Source: JABSQH01 sp965230015
Lineage (GTDB): Bacteria; Actinomycetota; Acidimicrobiia; Acidimicrobiales; Ilumatobacteraceae
DNA: 64,000 nucleotides
Reading direction: 5' to 3'
NCBI GenBank assembly: GCA_965230015.1
Contig: CBDDKF010000005.1
Span: 62,001-126,000, forward strand
The notes below the pieces were generated by a model that did no database searches, was not told the DNA's origin, and was given only the letters and a program-made list of their open reading frames with translations. This document shows, piece by piece, positions 1 through 7,787 of the stretch (its first letter is position 1; each line of letters begins with the position of its first letter). Made by a program: the position numbers and the translations under genes.

Positions 1-35
1 CGAGCGGATCTAGGCCGTTTCTCGCCGCCAGCGTC

Positions 36-41
36 TAGCCT
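36..41 (+). promoter_or_regulatory. -10 hexamer TAGCCT, leaderless start
   Basis: TAGCCT lies 9 bases before the ATG at 51, so transcription would begin at or very near the start codon. The same TANNNT-to-start spacing recurs at many genes in this window, which is why it is called here. No Shine-Dalgarno sequence is visible. Confidence 0.55.
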
Positions 42-50
42 CAGCCCGCC

Positions 51-572
51 ATGACGATTGCCACCCCGATCTTCCTCGTGGTCGGCATCGTCGCTCTCGT
101 GGTCGGCGCCGAAGGCCTCGTGCGCGGTGCCGCCCGACTCGCGGCCCGCACCGGGATGTCGAGCGTCGTCATCGGGCTCACCGTCGTGGCCTTCGGCACG
201 AGCGCGCCCGAGCTCGCCGTGAGCATCGGCGACGTGCTGCGCGGCGGCGACGAAGCGGGCGCCATCGCCGTGGGCAACGTGGTCGGATCGAACATCGCCA
301 ACATCTTGCTGGTGCTCGGTATCGCCGCTGCAGTGGGCGGCAGCCTGCTCGTCGCCCAGCGCATCGTCCGCCTCGACGTGCCGATCATGATCGGAGCGTC
401 GATCCTCGTATGGCTGTTCGTGCTCAACGAAGCGCTCGGCCGCCTCGAGGGCATCGCGCTGACCGTGATGCTCATCGTCTACATCACCTGGACGGTGGTG
501 AAGGCCAGGGGCACCAGCGACGACGTATCGACCGAGTACGACGAGGCCGCTGGCGCCGGAGAAGCTGCGTGA
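51..572 (+). CDS. Na+/Ca2+ exchanger-type antiporter, N-terminal half
   Basis: This 173-residue membrane protein is the first alpha-repeat of a calcium/cation antiporter (YrbG/NCX family). It carries the family signature GLTVVAFGTSAPELAVS near residues 43-59 and GNVVGSNIANILLVLG near 80-95, which line the ion-binding site in known exchangers. Family members are usually one chain of about 310-360 residues containing two inverted repeats. Here the chain stops after about five membrane helices and an acidic tail, and the second repeat follows 7 bases downstream in another frame. Either the exchanger works as a heterodimer of half-size proteins, or a single-base indel between 502 and 572 has split one gene. 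The downstream frame is open from 502, so one indel there would restore a 365-residue protein. Start ATG is supported by the adjacent -10 hexamer. Confidence 0.85.
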   Translation: MTIATPIFLVVGIVALVVGAEGLVRGAARLAARTGMSSVVIGLTVVAFGTSAPELAVSIGDVLRGGDEAGAIAVGNVVGSNIANILLVLGIAAAVGGSLLVAQRIVRLDVPIMIGASILVWLFVLNEALGRLEGIALTVMLIVYITWTVVKARGTSDDVSTEYDEAAGAGEAA

Positions 573-579
573 AAGCTCG

Positions 580-1158
580 GTGTGGGCCGACATCGTGTTC
601 GTGGCCGTCGGACTGGGGTTCCTCGTGCTCGGCTCGCAGTCGTTGGTCAGCGCAGCCAGCGACATCGCCGGCGAACTCGGCGTGAGCGACTTGGTGATCG
701 GTCTCACCGTGGTCGCCGTGGGCACGTCGCTGCCCGAGATCGCCACGTCGGTATTGGCGGCGATGCGCGGTCAACGCGACCTTGCCGTCGGCAATGCGAT
801 CGGCTCGAACCTGTTCAACCTGCTCGCCGTGTTGGGGATCACTGCGGCGGTTGCGCCCAACCCGCTCCCGGTGGCGGAAAGCGCCGTGCGTGTCGACTTT
901 CCGGTGATGATCGCTGTGGCCATCGCGTGTTTGCCGGTGTTCGCCCATGGTTACGTCCTCAGCAGGTGGGAGGGCATCGTCTTCGTGCTGATGTACGCCG
1001 GCTACATCGGATGGCTCGTGGTGGACGCCACCGAGAACGCGTTCCGCGACGAATACGGCGCGGTCGCACTGTTCTTCGTCGGTCCCGTGGTGATCGCGAC
1101 GCTGGTCGTACTCGTGTTGCGCATCTATCGCGCCCGCGGCGAACCGGTCTCGGTCTGA
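580..1158 (+). CDS. Na+/Ca2+ exchanger-type antiporter, C-terminal half
   Basis: This 192-residue protein is the second alpha-repeat of the same exchanger. It has GLTVVAVGTSLPEIATS near residues 45-61 and GNAIGSNLFNLLAVLG near 74-89, followed by further membrane helices and a short basic C-terminus. It starts at GTG 580, 7 bases after the upstream stop, with no good ribosome site, so it would depend on coupling or on a frameshift. The two halves together match the length and order of a complete single-chain antiporter. A natural split, a programmed shift and a sequence error cannot be told apart from this window alone. Confidence 0.82.
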   Translation: MWADIVFVAVGLGFLVLGSQSLVSAASDIAGELGVSDLVIGLTVVAVGTSLPEIATSVLAAMRGQRDLAVGNAIGSNLFNLLAVLGITAAVAPNPLPVAESAVRVDFPVMIAVAIACLPVFAHGYVLSRWEGIVFVLMYAGYIGWLVVDATENAFRDEYGAVALFFVGPVVIATLVVLVLRIYRARGEPVSV

Positions 1159-1211
1159 GCGTCGGCGAGTCCGTACAGCGTCGTTCGTCGGCGGCCGTGC
1201 GGCGCCGATGC

Positions 1212-1998
1212 CTACTCGGTTGGCGGCGGTGGGGTGGCCAGGCCCTCGGCGCGTCGCCGGAACTGTTCGCTGTGCGCGGCTGCGCCGACGATGCCGGCGT
1301 TGTTCGCCAGCTCGGCCGGCACGATCTCGGTGTCGATGTCGATGCGCGGCAGCCACTTGTCGGGGTGCTTGCTGGCGCCGCCGCCGGCGATGATCAAGTC
1401 GGGTGACAGCAGCAGCTCCATGTGTTCGAGATACCGCTCGACGCGCCGCGCCCAGTGCTTCCAGCTGAGGTCTTCGCGCTCACGGGCGCTGGCTGCGGCC
1501 TTGCGCTCGGCGTCGTGACCGTCGAGCTCGACGTGACCGAACTCGGTGTTGGGCACCATCACACCATCGGTGAACAGCGCCGATCCGATGCCGGTGTCCG
1601 AATGTCAGTACGAGCACCACCCCGTCGCGCCCTCGTCCGGCGCCGTAGTGCATCTCGGCGATGCCCGCCGCGTCGGCGTCGTTGAGCATCTTCACGGGCG
1701 CACCGGCGGCCTCGCTGAACACCGCATTGGCATCGACATCCACCCAGCTCTTGTCGACGTTGGCGGCAGAGTGAACCACCCCGCGCCGCACGATCCCGGG
1801 GAAACAGACGCCGAGCGGCTCGGTCCAGTTGTGGTGCTCGACGATCTGGCGGACGACGCCGCACATCGCCTCGGGGGTCGCCGGGTGTGGTGTAGGGATG
1901 CGGAAGCGGTCCGACGCCAGTTCACCGGCCTCGAGGTCGACGATCGCCCCCTTCATTCCGGTGCCACCGATGTCGATCCCGAACCCCAGCTGCGTCAC
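1212..1998 (-). pseudogene. ppgK: polyphosphate glucokinase, frameshifted
   Basis: Read on the minus strand, the first part gives a ROK-type sugar kinase start with the phosphate-binding motif GIDIGGTGMKGA near residues 7-18, then FPGIV and LNDADAAG, typical of polyphosphate (or ATP) glucokinase, which phosphorylates glucose using polyphosphate. At about position 1596 an extra base turns TFG-TGIGSA into a wrong frame; the rest (VPNTEFGHVELDG, then AGGGASKHPDKW) continues in another frame to 1212. Removing one G at about 1596 gives a continuous protein of about 262 residues, the normal family length. The break lies inside the conserved FGTGIGSAL loop, so the product as written would be inactive. 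It may be a real pseudogene or a sequencing error. GTG start at 1998 is backed by a -10 hexamer 7 bases upstream. Confidence 0.85.
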
Positions 1999-2005
1999 GG
2001 CTGCG

Positions 2006-2011
2006 ACCGTA
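2006..2011 (-). promoter_or_regulatory. -10 hexamer TACGGT, leaderless start of ppgK
   Basis: On the minus strand TACGGT ends 7 bases before the GTG at 1998. This fits the leaderless pattern seen elsewhere in the window. Confidence 0.5.
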
Positions 2012-2038
2012 GCTCGTGGAGCAAACGTCTCAGGAGGG

Positions 2039-3280
2039 TTACGCCGCCGGGCTCTTCGCCCGCCGGGCCTCCGACCAGGTCATGCCCTTCTCCACGTTGG
2101 GTTCGCGCGGCAGGCCCAGCACGTGTTCGGCGACGATGTTGCGTTGCACGGCGAACGTGCCGCCGCCGAGGGTCAATGCGGGGCTGAACAGGTAGCCGTA
2201 GTGCCACATCGGGTCGACGGCGCGATGGCCGTTCTCGCCGGCACGGAAGTTGTTCTCGGTCGGCCCGCTCTGCGCGCGTGCAGGAAGGGCACCGCTGGGA
2301 CCCGATCCGGCCAACATCCCGTCGGCACCGGAGACCGCCTTGGCCAACTCCATCACGTGCTGTCCATGCTCGTCGGCCATGATCTTCTGGATCGAGGCCT
2401 CCGGGCCGGGCTCCTTGCCGTGCAGCGCCGCCGACAACGTGCGCAGTCGATTGAGCCGCATCAACTCCGACTCGATGTGCAGCGCCGCGGCCTGGTCGCG
2501 CAGCACCGGGTCGGCGATCCCGCCACCCTCGCGGATCAGGTCGAGCAGGTCGTCCGCCGACGGGCCGACACCCCACAGCGACCCGGCCGACGACAACGAC
2601 ACCCGCTCGTTCGACAGCGTCACCTTGGCCAACCGCCAGCCATCGCCTTCTTCACCCACGCGCAGCGATGCCGGGATCCGCACGTTGTCGAAGAACACCT
2701 GGTTGAACGAGTGCGCGGTGGTCATGTCGACGATGGGGCTCATCGACAGACCCTCGGCGTCCATCGGACAGATGAAGTACGAGATGCCTTTGTGCTTCGG
2801 CGCGTCGGGGTCGGTGCGAGCGATGAGGATCCCGTACTGCGCGTGGTGCGCGCCGCTCGACCAGATCTTCGAGCCGTTGACGATGTACTCGTCGCCGTCG
2901 CGCACGGCGCGCGTCGCCAGGGCGGCAAGGTCGGATCCGGCGTCGGGCTCGGAGAACAACTGACACCAGAACTCTTCTCCCGAGAAGATCTTCGGTAGGT
3001 ACCGCTCGTGTTGCTCGGGCGTGCCAGCCATGAGGATCGTCGGTGCCGCCCAGCCGATGCCGATTTGGTTGCTCGGTCGGCGGATGCCGGCGTTGGCCAA
3101 CTCCTCGTCGATCACCAGCTGTTCGATCGGGCTGGCGTCGAGTCCCCATGGCGCCGGCCAGTGGGGAACCACGTACCCGGCCTCGGCGAGATCCTTGCCC
3201 GACGGCGACGGGTTCGCCGCGATCCACTCGCGGACCTTGGCCCGTGCGGGATGGTCGGCAGGGGGCAGGTCGAAGTCCAT
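2039..3280 (-). CDS. acyl-CoA dehydrogenase
   Basis: A 413-residue flavoprotein of the acyl-CoA dehydrogenase family, which introduces the alpha-beta double bond into acyl-CoA thioesters using FAD and passes electrons to an electron-transfer flavoprotein. The order is standard: helical N-domain, then the central FAD-contacting segment (QLFSEPDAGSDLA near 107-119 and GSKIWSSGAHHA near 136-147), and a C-terminal helical domain ending in GGGTFAVQRNIVAEHVLGLPR, the usual terminal motif. Length is full. It belongs to the broad long-chain/FadE-like group; the substrate cannot be read from sequence. It lies upstream of a wax-ester synthase on the same strand, separated by the triple repeat at 3301-3457, so the two may serve lipid turnover together but are probably separate transcripts. 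Confidence 0.9.
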   Translation of the reverse strand: MDFDLPPADHPARAKVREWIAANPSPSGKDLAEAGYVVPHWPAPWGLDASPIEQLVIDEELANAGIRRPSNQIGIGWAAPTILMAGTPEQHERYLPKIFSGEEFWCQLFSEPDAGSDLAALATRAVRDGDEYIVNGSKIWSSGAHHAQYGILIARTDPDAPKHKGISYFICPMDAEGLSMSPIVDMTTAHSFNQVFFDNVRIPASLRVGEEGDGWRLAKVTLSNERVSLSSAGSLWGVGPSADDLLDLIREGGGIADPVLRDQAAALHIESELMRLNRLRTLSAALHGKEPGPEASIQKIMADEHGQHVMELAKAVSGADGMLAGSGPSGALPARAQSGPTENNFRAGENGHRAVDPMWHYGYLFSPALTLGGGTFAVQRNIVAEHVLGLPREPNVEKGMTWSEARRAKSPAA

Positions 3281-3300
3281 GGCCTCAGTCTCGCGGCTCT

Positions 3301-3457
3301 GCGGTTCTTCTGTAGAAATCGCGCGCCTCGCGCGCGGAATCCCCAGAGTTTCCGCGGTTCTCCTGTCGAAATCGCGCGCCTCGCGCGCGGAGTCCCCAGA
3401 GTTTCCGCGGTTCTTCTGCAGAAATCGCGCGCCCGGCGCGCGTGATCCCCAGAATTT
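3301..3457. repeat. dispersed palindromic element, three tandem copies
   Basis: Three head-to-tail copies with a 53-base period begin at 3301, 3354 and 3407. Each holds GAAATCGCGCGC, a palindromic core such as GCGCGCCTCGCGCGC, and a GGAATCCCCAGAGTTTCC-like arm. This is the densest site of a family found about 13 times in the window, always between genes. It fills the gap between the acyl-CoA dehydrogenase and the wax-ester synthase. Confidence 0.8.
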
Positions 3458-3460
3458 TGG

Positions 3461-4975
3461 TCAGACGAGGTCGGCGCGGCGGGGTTCGGCGGGGGGTTCG
3501 GGCTCGGCGCGCTCGGCGCTGGTCGCCTCGAACAACACGTCGAGCTCGTCGAGATGCAGATCGACGAGGTCCCACAGATCGGGCACGAGGTCGCGCGCCG
3601 CGATGAGCCCGATGTCGAGACGATCGAGGTAGCTGTGCACCGTGATGTTCAGGCCCATGTCGTCGGCGATCGTCGACACCGGGATGTAGTCGTCGAGACG
3701 GGCGCCAGCGAAGTACAGCGGCTCGCGGGGGCCAGGCACGTTGGAGATCACCACGTTGGTCGGCAGGTTCCACCGGTCGGCCAAACGGAGGCGCGATTGC
3801 AACCGGTTGGCCGCGGCGGCCACAAGCGGGGGCGACACCTGGGCGAACTCGGCGATCGTGTCGGCAGGGATCAGCTCGAACTGTCGTTTGGCGTCTTGCA
3901 TTGCGTCGTGGCAACGCTTCAACCGGTCGAGCGGGTTGGCCTCGTTGGTCGGCAGCTCGCAGATGATCGCCCCGACCCGGTTGGTCCACGGGTCTTCTTC
4001 GTCGCCGGTGCGTACCGACACCGGCACCATCGCCCGCAGCGGCTCGTCGGGCAGCTCGTCGTGGCGCAACAGGTATTCGCGCAGCGCCCCGGTGCACATC
4101 GCGATCACCACGTCGTTCACCGTCACCCCGGCGGCGGACTTCAGCGCCTTGATGTTGGCCAACGACGCCGAGCGCATGGCGAAACGACGATGCTGGGTGA
4201 TCGTCTTATTCCACGGGGTGGGCGGGGCCGGCGACAGCGGAATGTTGACCCGGTTGGAACCCTCACGATCGGAGGGCCCACCGCCACCGACCACGGTCTT
4301 CAGCGCGTCGCGCGTGGCCGTGGCCATCGCCGCCACACTGTTGATCCCCGCCGCGTCGGCGAGATCGCGGACCATCCGCAACGACAGCCGCATGCCCTTC
4401 ACCGGATTGGCCGCCAGGTGGCCCATCGTGCGCTGCAGTAGCTCGGAGTCGGTGGGCACGGGCTCGCCCTCCCACTCGACCGGCTCTGGCGGCGGCGCGT
4501 CGGGATCGGTGTCGGTCATCAAGCCGAGCAAGAGCACGCCTGAGGCGCCGTCGATGGTGGCGTGATGCGTCTTGGTGAGCATCGCCCAGCGGCCGTCGGC
4601 GAGGCCCTCCATCACGTAGCACTCCCACAGCGGGTGGCGGCGATCCATCGGCCGACCGACGATGCGGCTGACCTGCTCGCCGAGCTGATCGAACCCGCCC
4701 GGCGGCGCCAGCCCGATGTGCCGCACGTGGTAGTCGAGGTCGAAGTCGGGATCGTCGATCCAGTACGGGTGATCGAGGTTGAACGGCACCTCGACCAGGC
4801 GTCGACGCATCGGCTCGAGCCGACCGATCATCGCACCCAGCCGGTCGTACGTGGCCTGGAACGGATCGAAGTCGTCGCTCGGCCGCTCGTAGATCGCCAG
4901 GCCATTGACATGGCCGAACGTGGTCGGCGACTCCATGTAGAGGAAGCTCGCGTCGAGACCGGTGAGTTGCTTCAC
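3461..4975 (-). CDS. wax ester synthase/diacylglycerol acyltransferase (WS/DGAT)
   Basis: A 504-residue acyltransferase that would move a fatty acyl group from acyl-CoA to a long-chain alcohol or diacylglycerol, making wax esters or storage triacylglycerol at the inner membrane. The N-terminus (MKQLTGLDASFLYMESP) is the family start, the catalytic HHxxxDG motif is HHATIDG near residue 137, and the C-terminal WS/DGAT domain contains NVVISNVPGPREPLYFAGA near 405. Length is normal (450-500). It starts at GTG 4975, preceded directly by TAGGAG. A second WS/DGAT starts 57 bases away on the opposite strand, so the pair shares one short divergent promoter region. The last 20 residues are Glu/Pro/Arg-rich and probably disordered. 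Confidence 0.92.
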   Translation of the reverse strand: MKQLTGLDASFLYMESPTTFGHVNGLAIYERPSDDFDPFQATYDRLGAMIGRLEPMRRRLVEVPFNLDHPYWIDDPDFDLDYHVRHIGLAPPGGFDQLGEQVSRIVGRPMDRRHPLWECYVMEGLADGRWAMLTKTHHATIDGASGVLLLGLMTDTDPDAPPPEPVEWEGEPVPTDSELLQRTMGHLAANPVKGMRLSLRMVRDLADAAGINSVAAMATATRDALKTVVGGGGPSDREGSNRVNIPLSPAPPTPWNKTITQHRRFAMRSASLANIKALKSAAGVTVNDVVIAMCTGALREYLLRHDELPDEPLRAMVPVSVRTGDEEDPWTNRVGAIICELPTNEANPLDRLKRCHDAMQDAKRQFELIPADTIAEFAQVSPPLVAAAANRLQSRLRLADRWNLPTNVVISNVPGPREPLYFAGARLDDYIPVSTIADDMGLNITVHSYLDRLDIGLIAARDLVPDLWDLVDLHLDELDVLFEATSAERAEPEPPAEPRRADLV

Positions 4976-5032
4976 CTCCTAAGTATCGCACTCACGAATG
5001 TGACCGATGGCACGGCGTGCGAAGCTGGACCG

Positions 5033-6505
5033 ATGAGCGCGGCCAAACACGACTCCGGCGCCACCCATCGCGGTACCGGCACCACCGCCGAGACCAGCAC
5101 GCCGACCGAGTTGGTCCACGACGAGTGGATGAGCGAGAGCGACGCACTCATCTGGCGCGTCGAGCGCAACCCGCTGCTGCGCTCGACGATCGTGTCGGTG
5201 TGGATCCTCGACGAGGCACCCACTCGCCGACGGATGGACGAGGCGGTGGCCCACGCCCTCGACCGTTTGCCCCGGCTACGCCAGCGGGTGGTCGACGATC
5301 CGGTGACCACACCGCGCTGGGCCGACGATCCGTACTTCAATCTCGACGCCCACTACTCGTGGGCCCGACTGCCCGGCAAGAAGGTGAAACGCGCCGAGGT
5401 GCTCGACTTTGCGGCGCGCCTCGCCGATCGTTCGTTCGATCGCGACCGCCCATTGTGGGAGCTGGTGGTCATCGACGGGCTCACCAAGGACCGTGCGGCG
5501 ATCGTGATGAAGGTGCATCACGCCATCGCCGACGGGCTGGGCATGGTGGAGATGCTGGCCCATCTGGTCGACCTCGATCCCGAAGGGCCGGCCGACGGCG
5601 GCGACGCGGCCGTGACGCTGGAGGCCGCGCGCGCCTCGGCAATCGCCCGCATGCCCGGACGGGCGCTCCTCCACCGCGCGGCGCAGGACGCCTCGACAGG
5701 TCGGCGCTTCGGCGAGGCCACGCTGCGCGCGGCTGCCGGCCTCGCCCGCGATCCGATCGGTTCGGTGCAGCGGCTGAGCCGCACCACCGGATCGGTGGCC
5801 CGGGTGGTCAAACCGACCACCACGCCGTTGAGCCCGCTGCTCACCGAACGGTCGATGTCGAGCCGGTTCGACGTCGTTCGTCGCCCGCTCGCCGACGTGA
5901 AGCGCGCCGCCCGCGCCGCCGACGGCACGGTCAACGACGCGTTCGTGTCGATCGTGCTCGACGGGCTGTGGCGCTACCACGAGGCGTTCGACGAACCATG
6001 CGCCCGGCTGCGTCTGCACATGCCGATCAGCGTGCGCACCGCCGACGAGCTCGGCGAGGCAACGAACCGGTTCGTACCGACCCGCATGGAGATCGACGTC
6101 GGCGACCTTGCCCCGCTCGACCGGGTGCGCGCGGTGCGGGCCACGCTGCGCGCCGCCCGTGACGAACCGGCGCTGCCCTACGTGAACGACATTTCCGCGG
6201 CGATCGGTCGACTCGGGGCGACCACCGCCGTGTCGATCCTGGGGGCGATGATGCAGGGGTGCGACGTCACCGCGTCGAACGTGCCAGGTCCGCCGTTCCC
6301 GGTATGGACCGGCGGGACCGAGATCACGCAGTTCTATGCCTTCGGGCCTCTTGCGGGCAGCGCCGTGAACATCACGCTGTTCAGCTACGACGGCACCGTG
6401 CACCTGGCGGCGCACACCGACCGTGCTGCGGTGACCGACGGCGACCTGTTCCGCCGATCGTTGGAAGACGCCGCCGACGCGCTGATCGAGGCGGCCACGG
6501 CATGA
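5033..6505 (+). CDS. wax ester synthase/diacylglycerol acyltransferase (WS/DGAT), second copy
   Basis: A second member of the WS/DGAT family, divergent from the first. The catalytic motif is HHAIADG, and the C-terminal domain carries TASNVPGPPFPVWTGG. From ATG 5033 the protein is 490 residues. An internal ATG at 5129 would give MSESDALIWRVERNP, which matches the usual family N-terminus better; the 32 residues before it are Thr/Ala-rich and polar, so the true start could be 5129. The two copies differ widely in sequence, which suggests an old duplication or separate substrates rather than a recent repeat. Confidence 0.9.
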   Translation: MSAAKHDSGATHRGTGTTAETSTPTELVHDEWMSESDALIWRVERNPLLRSTIVSVWILDEAPTRRRMDEAVAHALDRLPRLRQRVVDDPVTTPRWADDPYFNLDAHYSWARLPGKKVKRAEVLDFAARLADRSFDRDRPLWELVVIDGLTKDRAAIVMKVHHAIADGLGMVEMLAHLVDLDPEGPADGGDAAVTLEAARASAIARMPGRALLHRAAQDASTGRRFGEATLRAAAGLARDPIGSVQRLSRTTGSVARVVKPTTTPLSPLLTERSMSSRFDVVRRPLADVKRAARAADGTVNDAFVSIVLDGLWRYHEAFDEPCARLRLHMPISVRTADELGEATNRFVPTRMEIDVGDLAPLDRVRAVRATLRAARDEPALPYVNDISAAIGRLGATTAVSILGAMMQGCDVTASNVPGPPFPVWTGGTEITQFYAFGPLAGSAVNITLFSYDGTVHLAAHTDRAAVTDGDLFRRSLEDAADALIEAATA

Positions 6506-6513
6506 CCGTCTGA

Positions 6514-6575
6514 CCGAAATTCCGGGGAATTCCGGCGCGAGGCGCCGGATTCTGCACACAGAATCGGTGATACGA
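6514..6575. repeat. dispersed palindromic element
   Basis: One copy of the intergenic family: GAAATTCCGGGGAATTCC, the core GGCGCGAGGCGCC and the tail CAGAATC. It follows the WS/DGAT stop by about 9 bases. Confidence 0.7.
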
Positions 6576-6615
6576 CGCCGTTTCTCGGACGTTTCGCGAA
6601 CGCTGAGGACATGAG

Positions 6616-7695
6616 GTGCGGCAACGGATAGCGTCGTCGCGCGACATGCAGCCGCTGCCGACCCCCGAGCCGGTCGCCCCCGACTACGCCGCCCGCCGCC
6701 GAACGGTGGCCCTGCGCGCCTCGGTAGCCGTAGTGCTGGGCGCTGCGGCGGTCGGCGCGTTCGTCACCGCCGAATCGGGCACCCAAACGATCGATACGTC
6801 CGAGTTTGCGGCCAGCGCATCGTCGCTCGTCACCCAGGCCGCGAACGCCGCTGGTGTCGCAACTGGCGCCGCCGTGCTTCCCGACCTGGCGCTTGGCGAC
6901 GGCGAACTCGGACAGAACGCCGCCGAAGGTGACGAGCCCGTCGAACCCGAGCGAGCCGACGGCGGTTGCACCATCGGCGCACTGTCGCTGCGCTACGGCG
7001 CCACGGGCGACGGCGTCACCTGCCTGCAGGACGCGCTCATCGCCGACGGCATCTACGACGGACCCGCCGATGGCGTGTTCGACGAAAAGACCGTGTCGGC
7101 GGTGCAGGCCTTCCAGACCGACAACAACTTGTACGTCGACGGTGTGGTCGGCCGCGAGAGCGCCATCGAACTCAACATCTGGCCCGACGAAGAGTCGTTC
7201 GTGACGCGCACCCCAGCGCCGGCGCCAGGTGCCACCGACCTGTGGGGCGTCGAGCTCTCACCGGTGGCGTCAGCCGGCGACGATGCGCCACCGCTTCCGG
7301 AGAACTCGGGCAGCGGTCGACGGGTGGTGTACGACCGTGCCGGCCAGCGGGTATGGGCCGTCGACGGCGACGAGCGGATCATCCGCTCGTGGCTCGTGTC
7401 CGGCAGCAAGTACAGCAACGAGATGCCCGGTACGCACCAGGTGTACAGCCGCTCCGACATGTCGACGGCGTGGAACGGCAAGGCCTGGTTGCCGCAAATG
7501 ATTCGCTACCAGCGCACCGAGATCGGTCACATCGGCTTTCACGCAATTCCGCTGCACGTCAACGACAACTCGCCGTATCAGACCACCGACGAACTCGGCA
7601 CCCGCCTGTCGGGCGGCTGCCAGCGGCAACACAACCTCGACGCCGCCTTCCTCTGGGGCTTCGCCGAAGTCGGCACCACCGTCGTCGTCACGTGA
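6616..7695 (+). CDS. peptidoglycan-binding L,D-transpeptidase (YkuD type)
   Basis: A 359-residue envelope enzyme expected to make 3-3 peptidoglycan cross-links. After a short basic N-terminus there is one hydrophobic segment (about 28-50) that anchors or exports it, an Asp/Glu-rich linker, a PG_binding_1 domain (about 115-190: LRYGATGDGVTCLQDAL, YDGPADGVFDEKT, VQAFQ), then a YkuD catalytic domain from about 230. The active site reads IGFHAIP followed by LSGGCQRQHN; Cys335 is the nucleophile and the upstream His the partner. The usual GCxR motif is kept. GTG 6616 is the longest start; ATG 6646 has a TAGCGT hexamer 11 bases upstream and may be the true one. Neighbours do not share its function. 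Confidence 0.88.
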   Translation: MRQRIASSRDMQPLPTPEPVAPDYAARRRTVALRASVAVVLGAAAVGAFVTAESGTQTIDTSEFAASASSLVTQAANAAGVATGAAVLPDLALGDGELGQNAAEGDEPVEPERADGGCTIGALSLRYGATGDGVTCLQDALIADGIYDGPADGVFDEKTVSAVQAFQTDNNLYVDGVVGRESAIELNIWPDEESFVTRTPAPAPGATDLWGVELSPVASAGDDAPPLPENSGSGRRVVYDRAGQRVWAVDGDERIIRSWLVSGSKYSNEMPGTHQVYSRSDMSTAWNGKAWLPQMIRYQRTEIGHIGFHAIPLHVNDNSPYQTTDELGTRLSGGCQRQHNLDAAFLWGFAEVGTTVVVT

Positions 7696-7738
7696 TGATT
7701 GGCTCGGCCTTACTGCAGGTCTGAGCACCCCACGTTTG

Positions 7739-7787
7739 GACGGCCTCGCGCCAGGCTTGGTCGCTGGCGCTCCCGGCGCCGGCCGTC
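7739..7787. terminator. imperfect hairpin between convergent genes
   Basis: Outer arms GACGGCC and GGCCGTC enclose an inner stem GCGCCAG/CTGGCGC (7748-7770). It sits between the transpeptidase and the convergent amidohydrolase and overlaps the latter's stop codon. There is no T-run, so intrinsic termination is only possible. Confidence 0.35.

Noticed and set aside
3301..3457. Three regular repeats considered as a small CRISPR
   Set aside because: The whole 53-base unit repeats, there are no unique spacers, and the same element occurs singly elsewhere.
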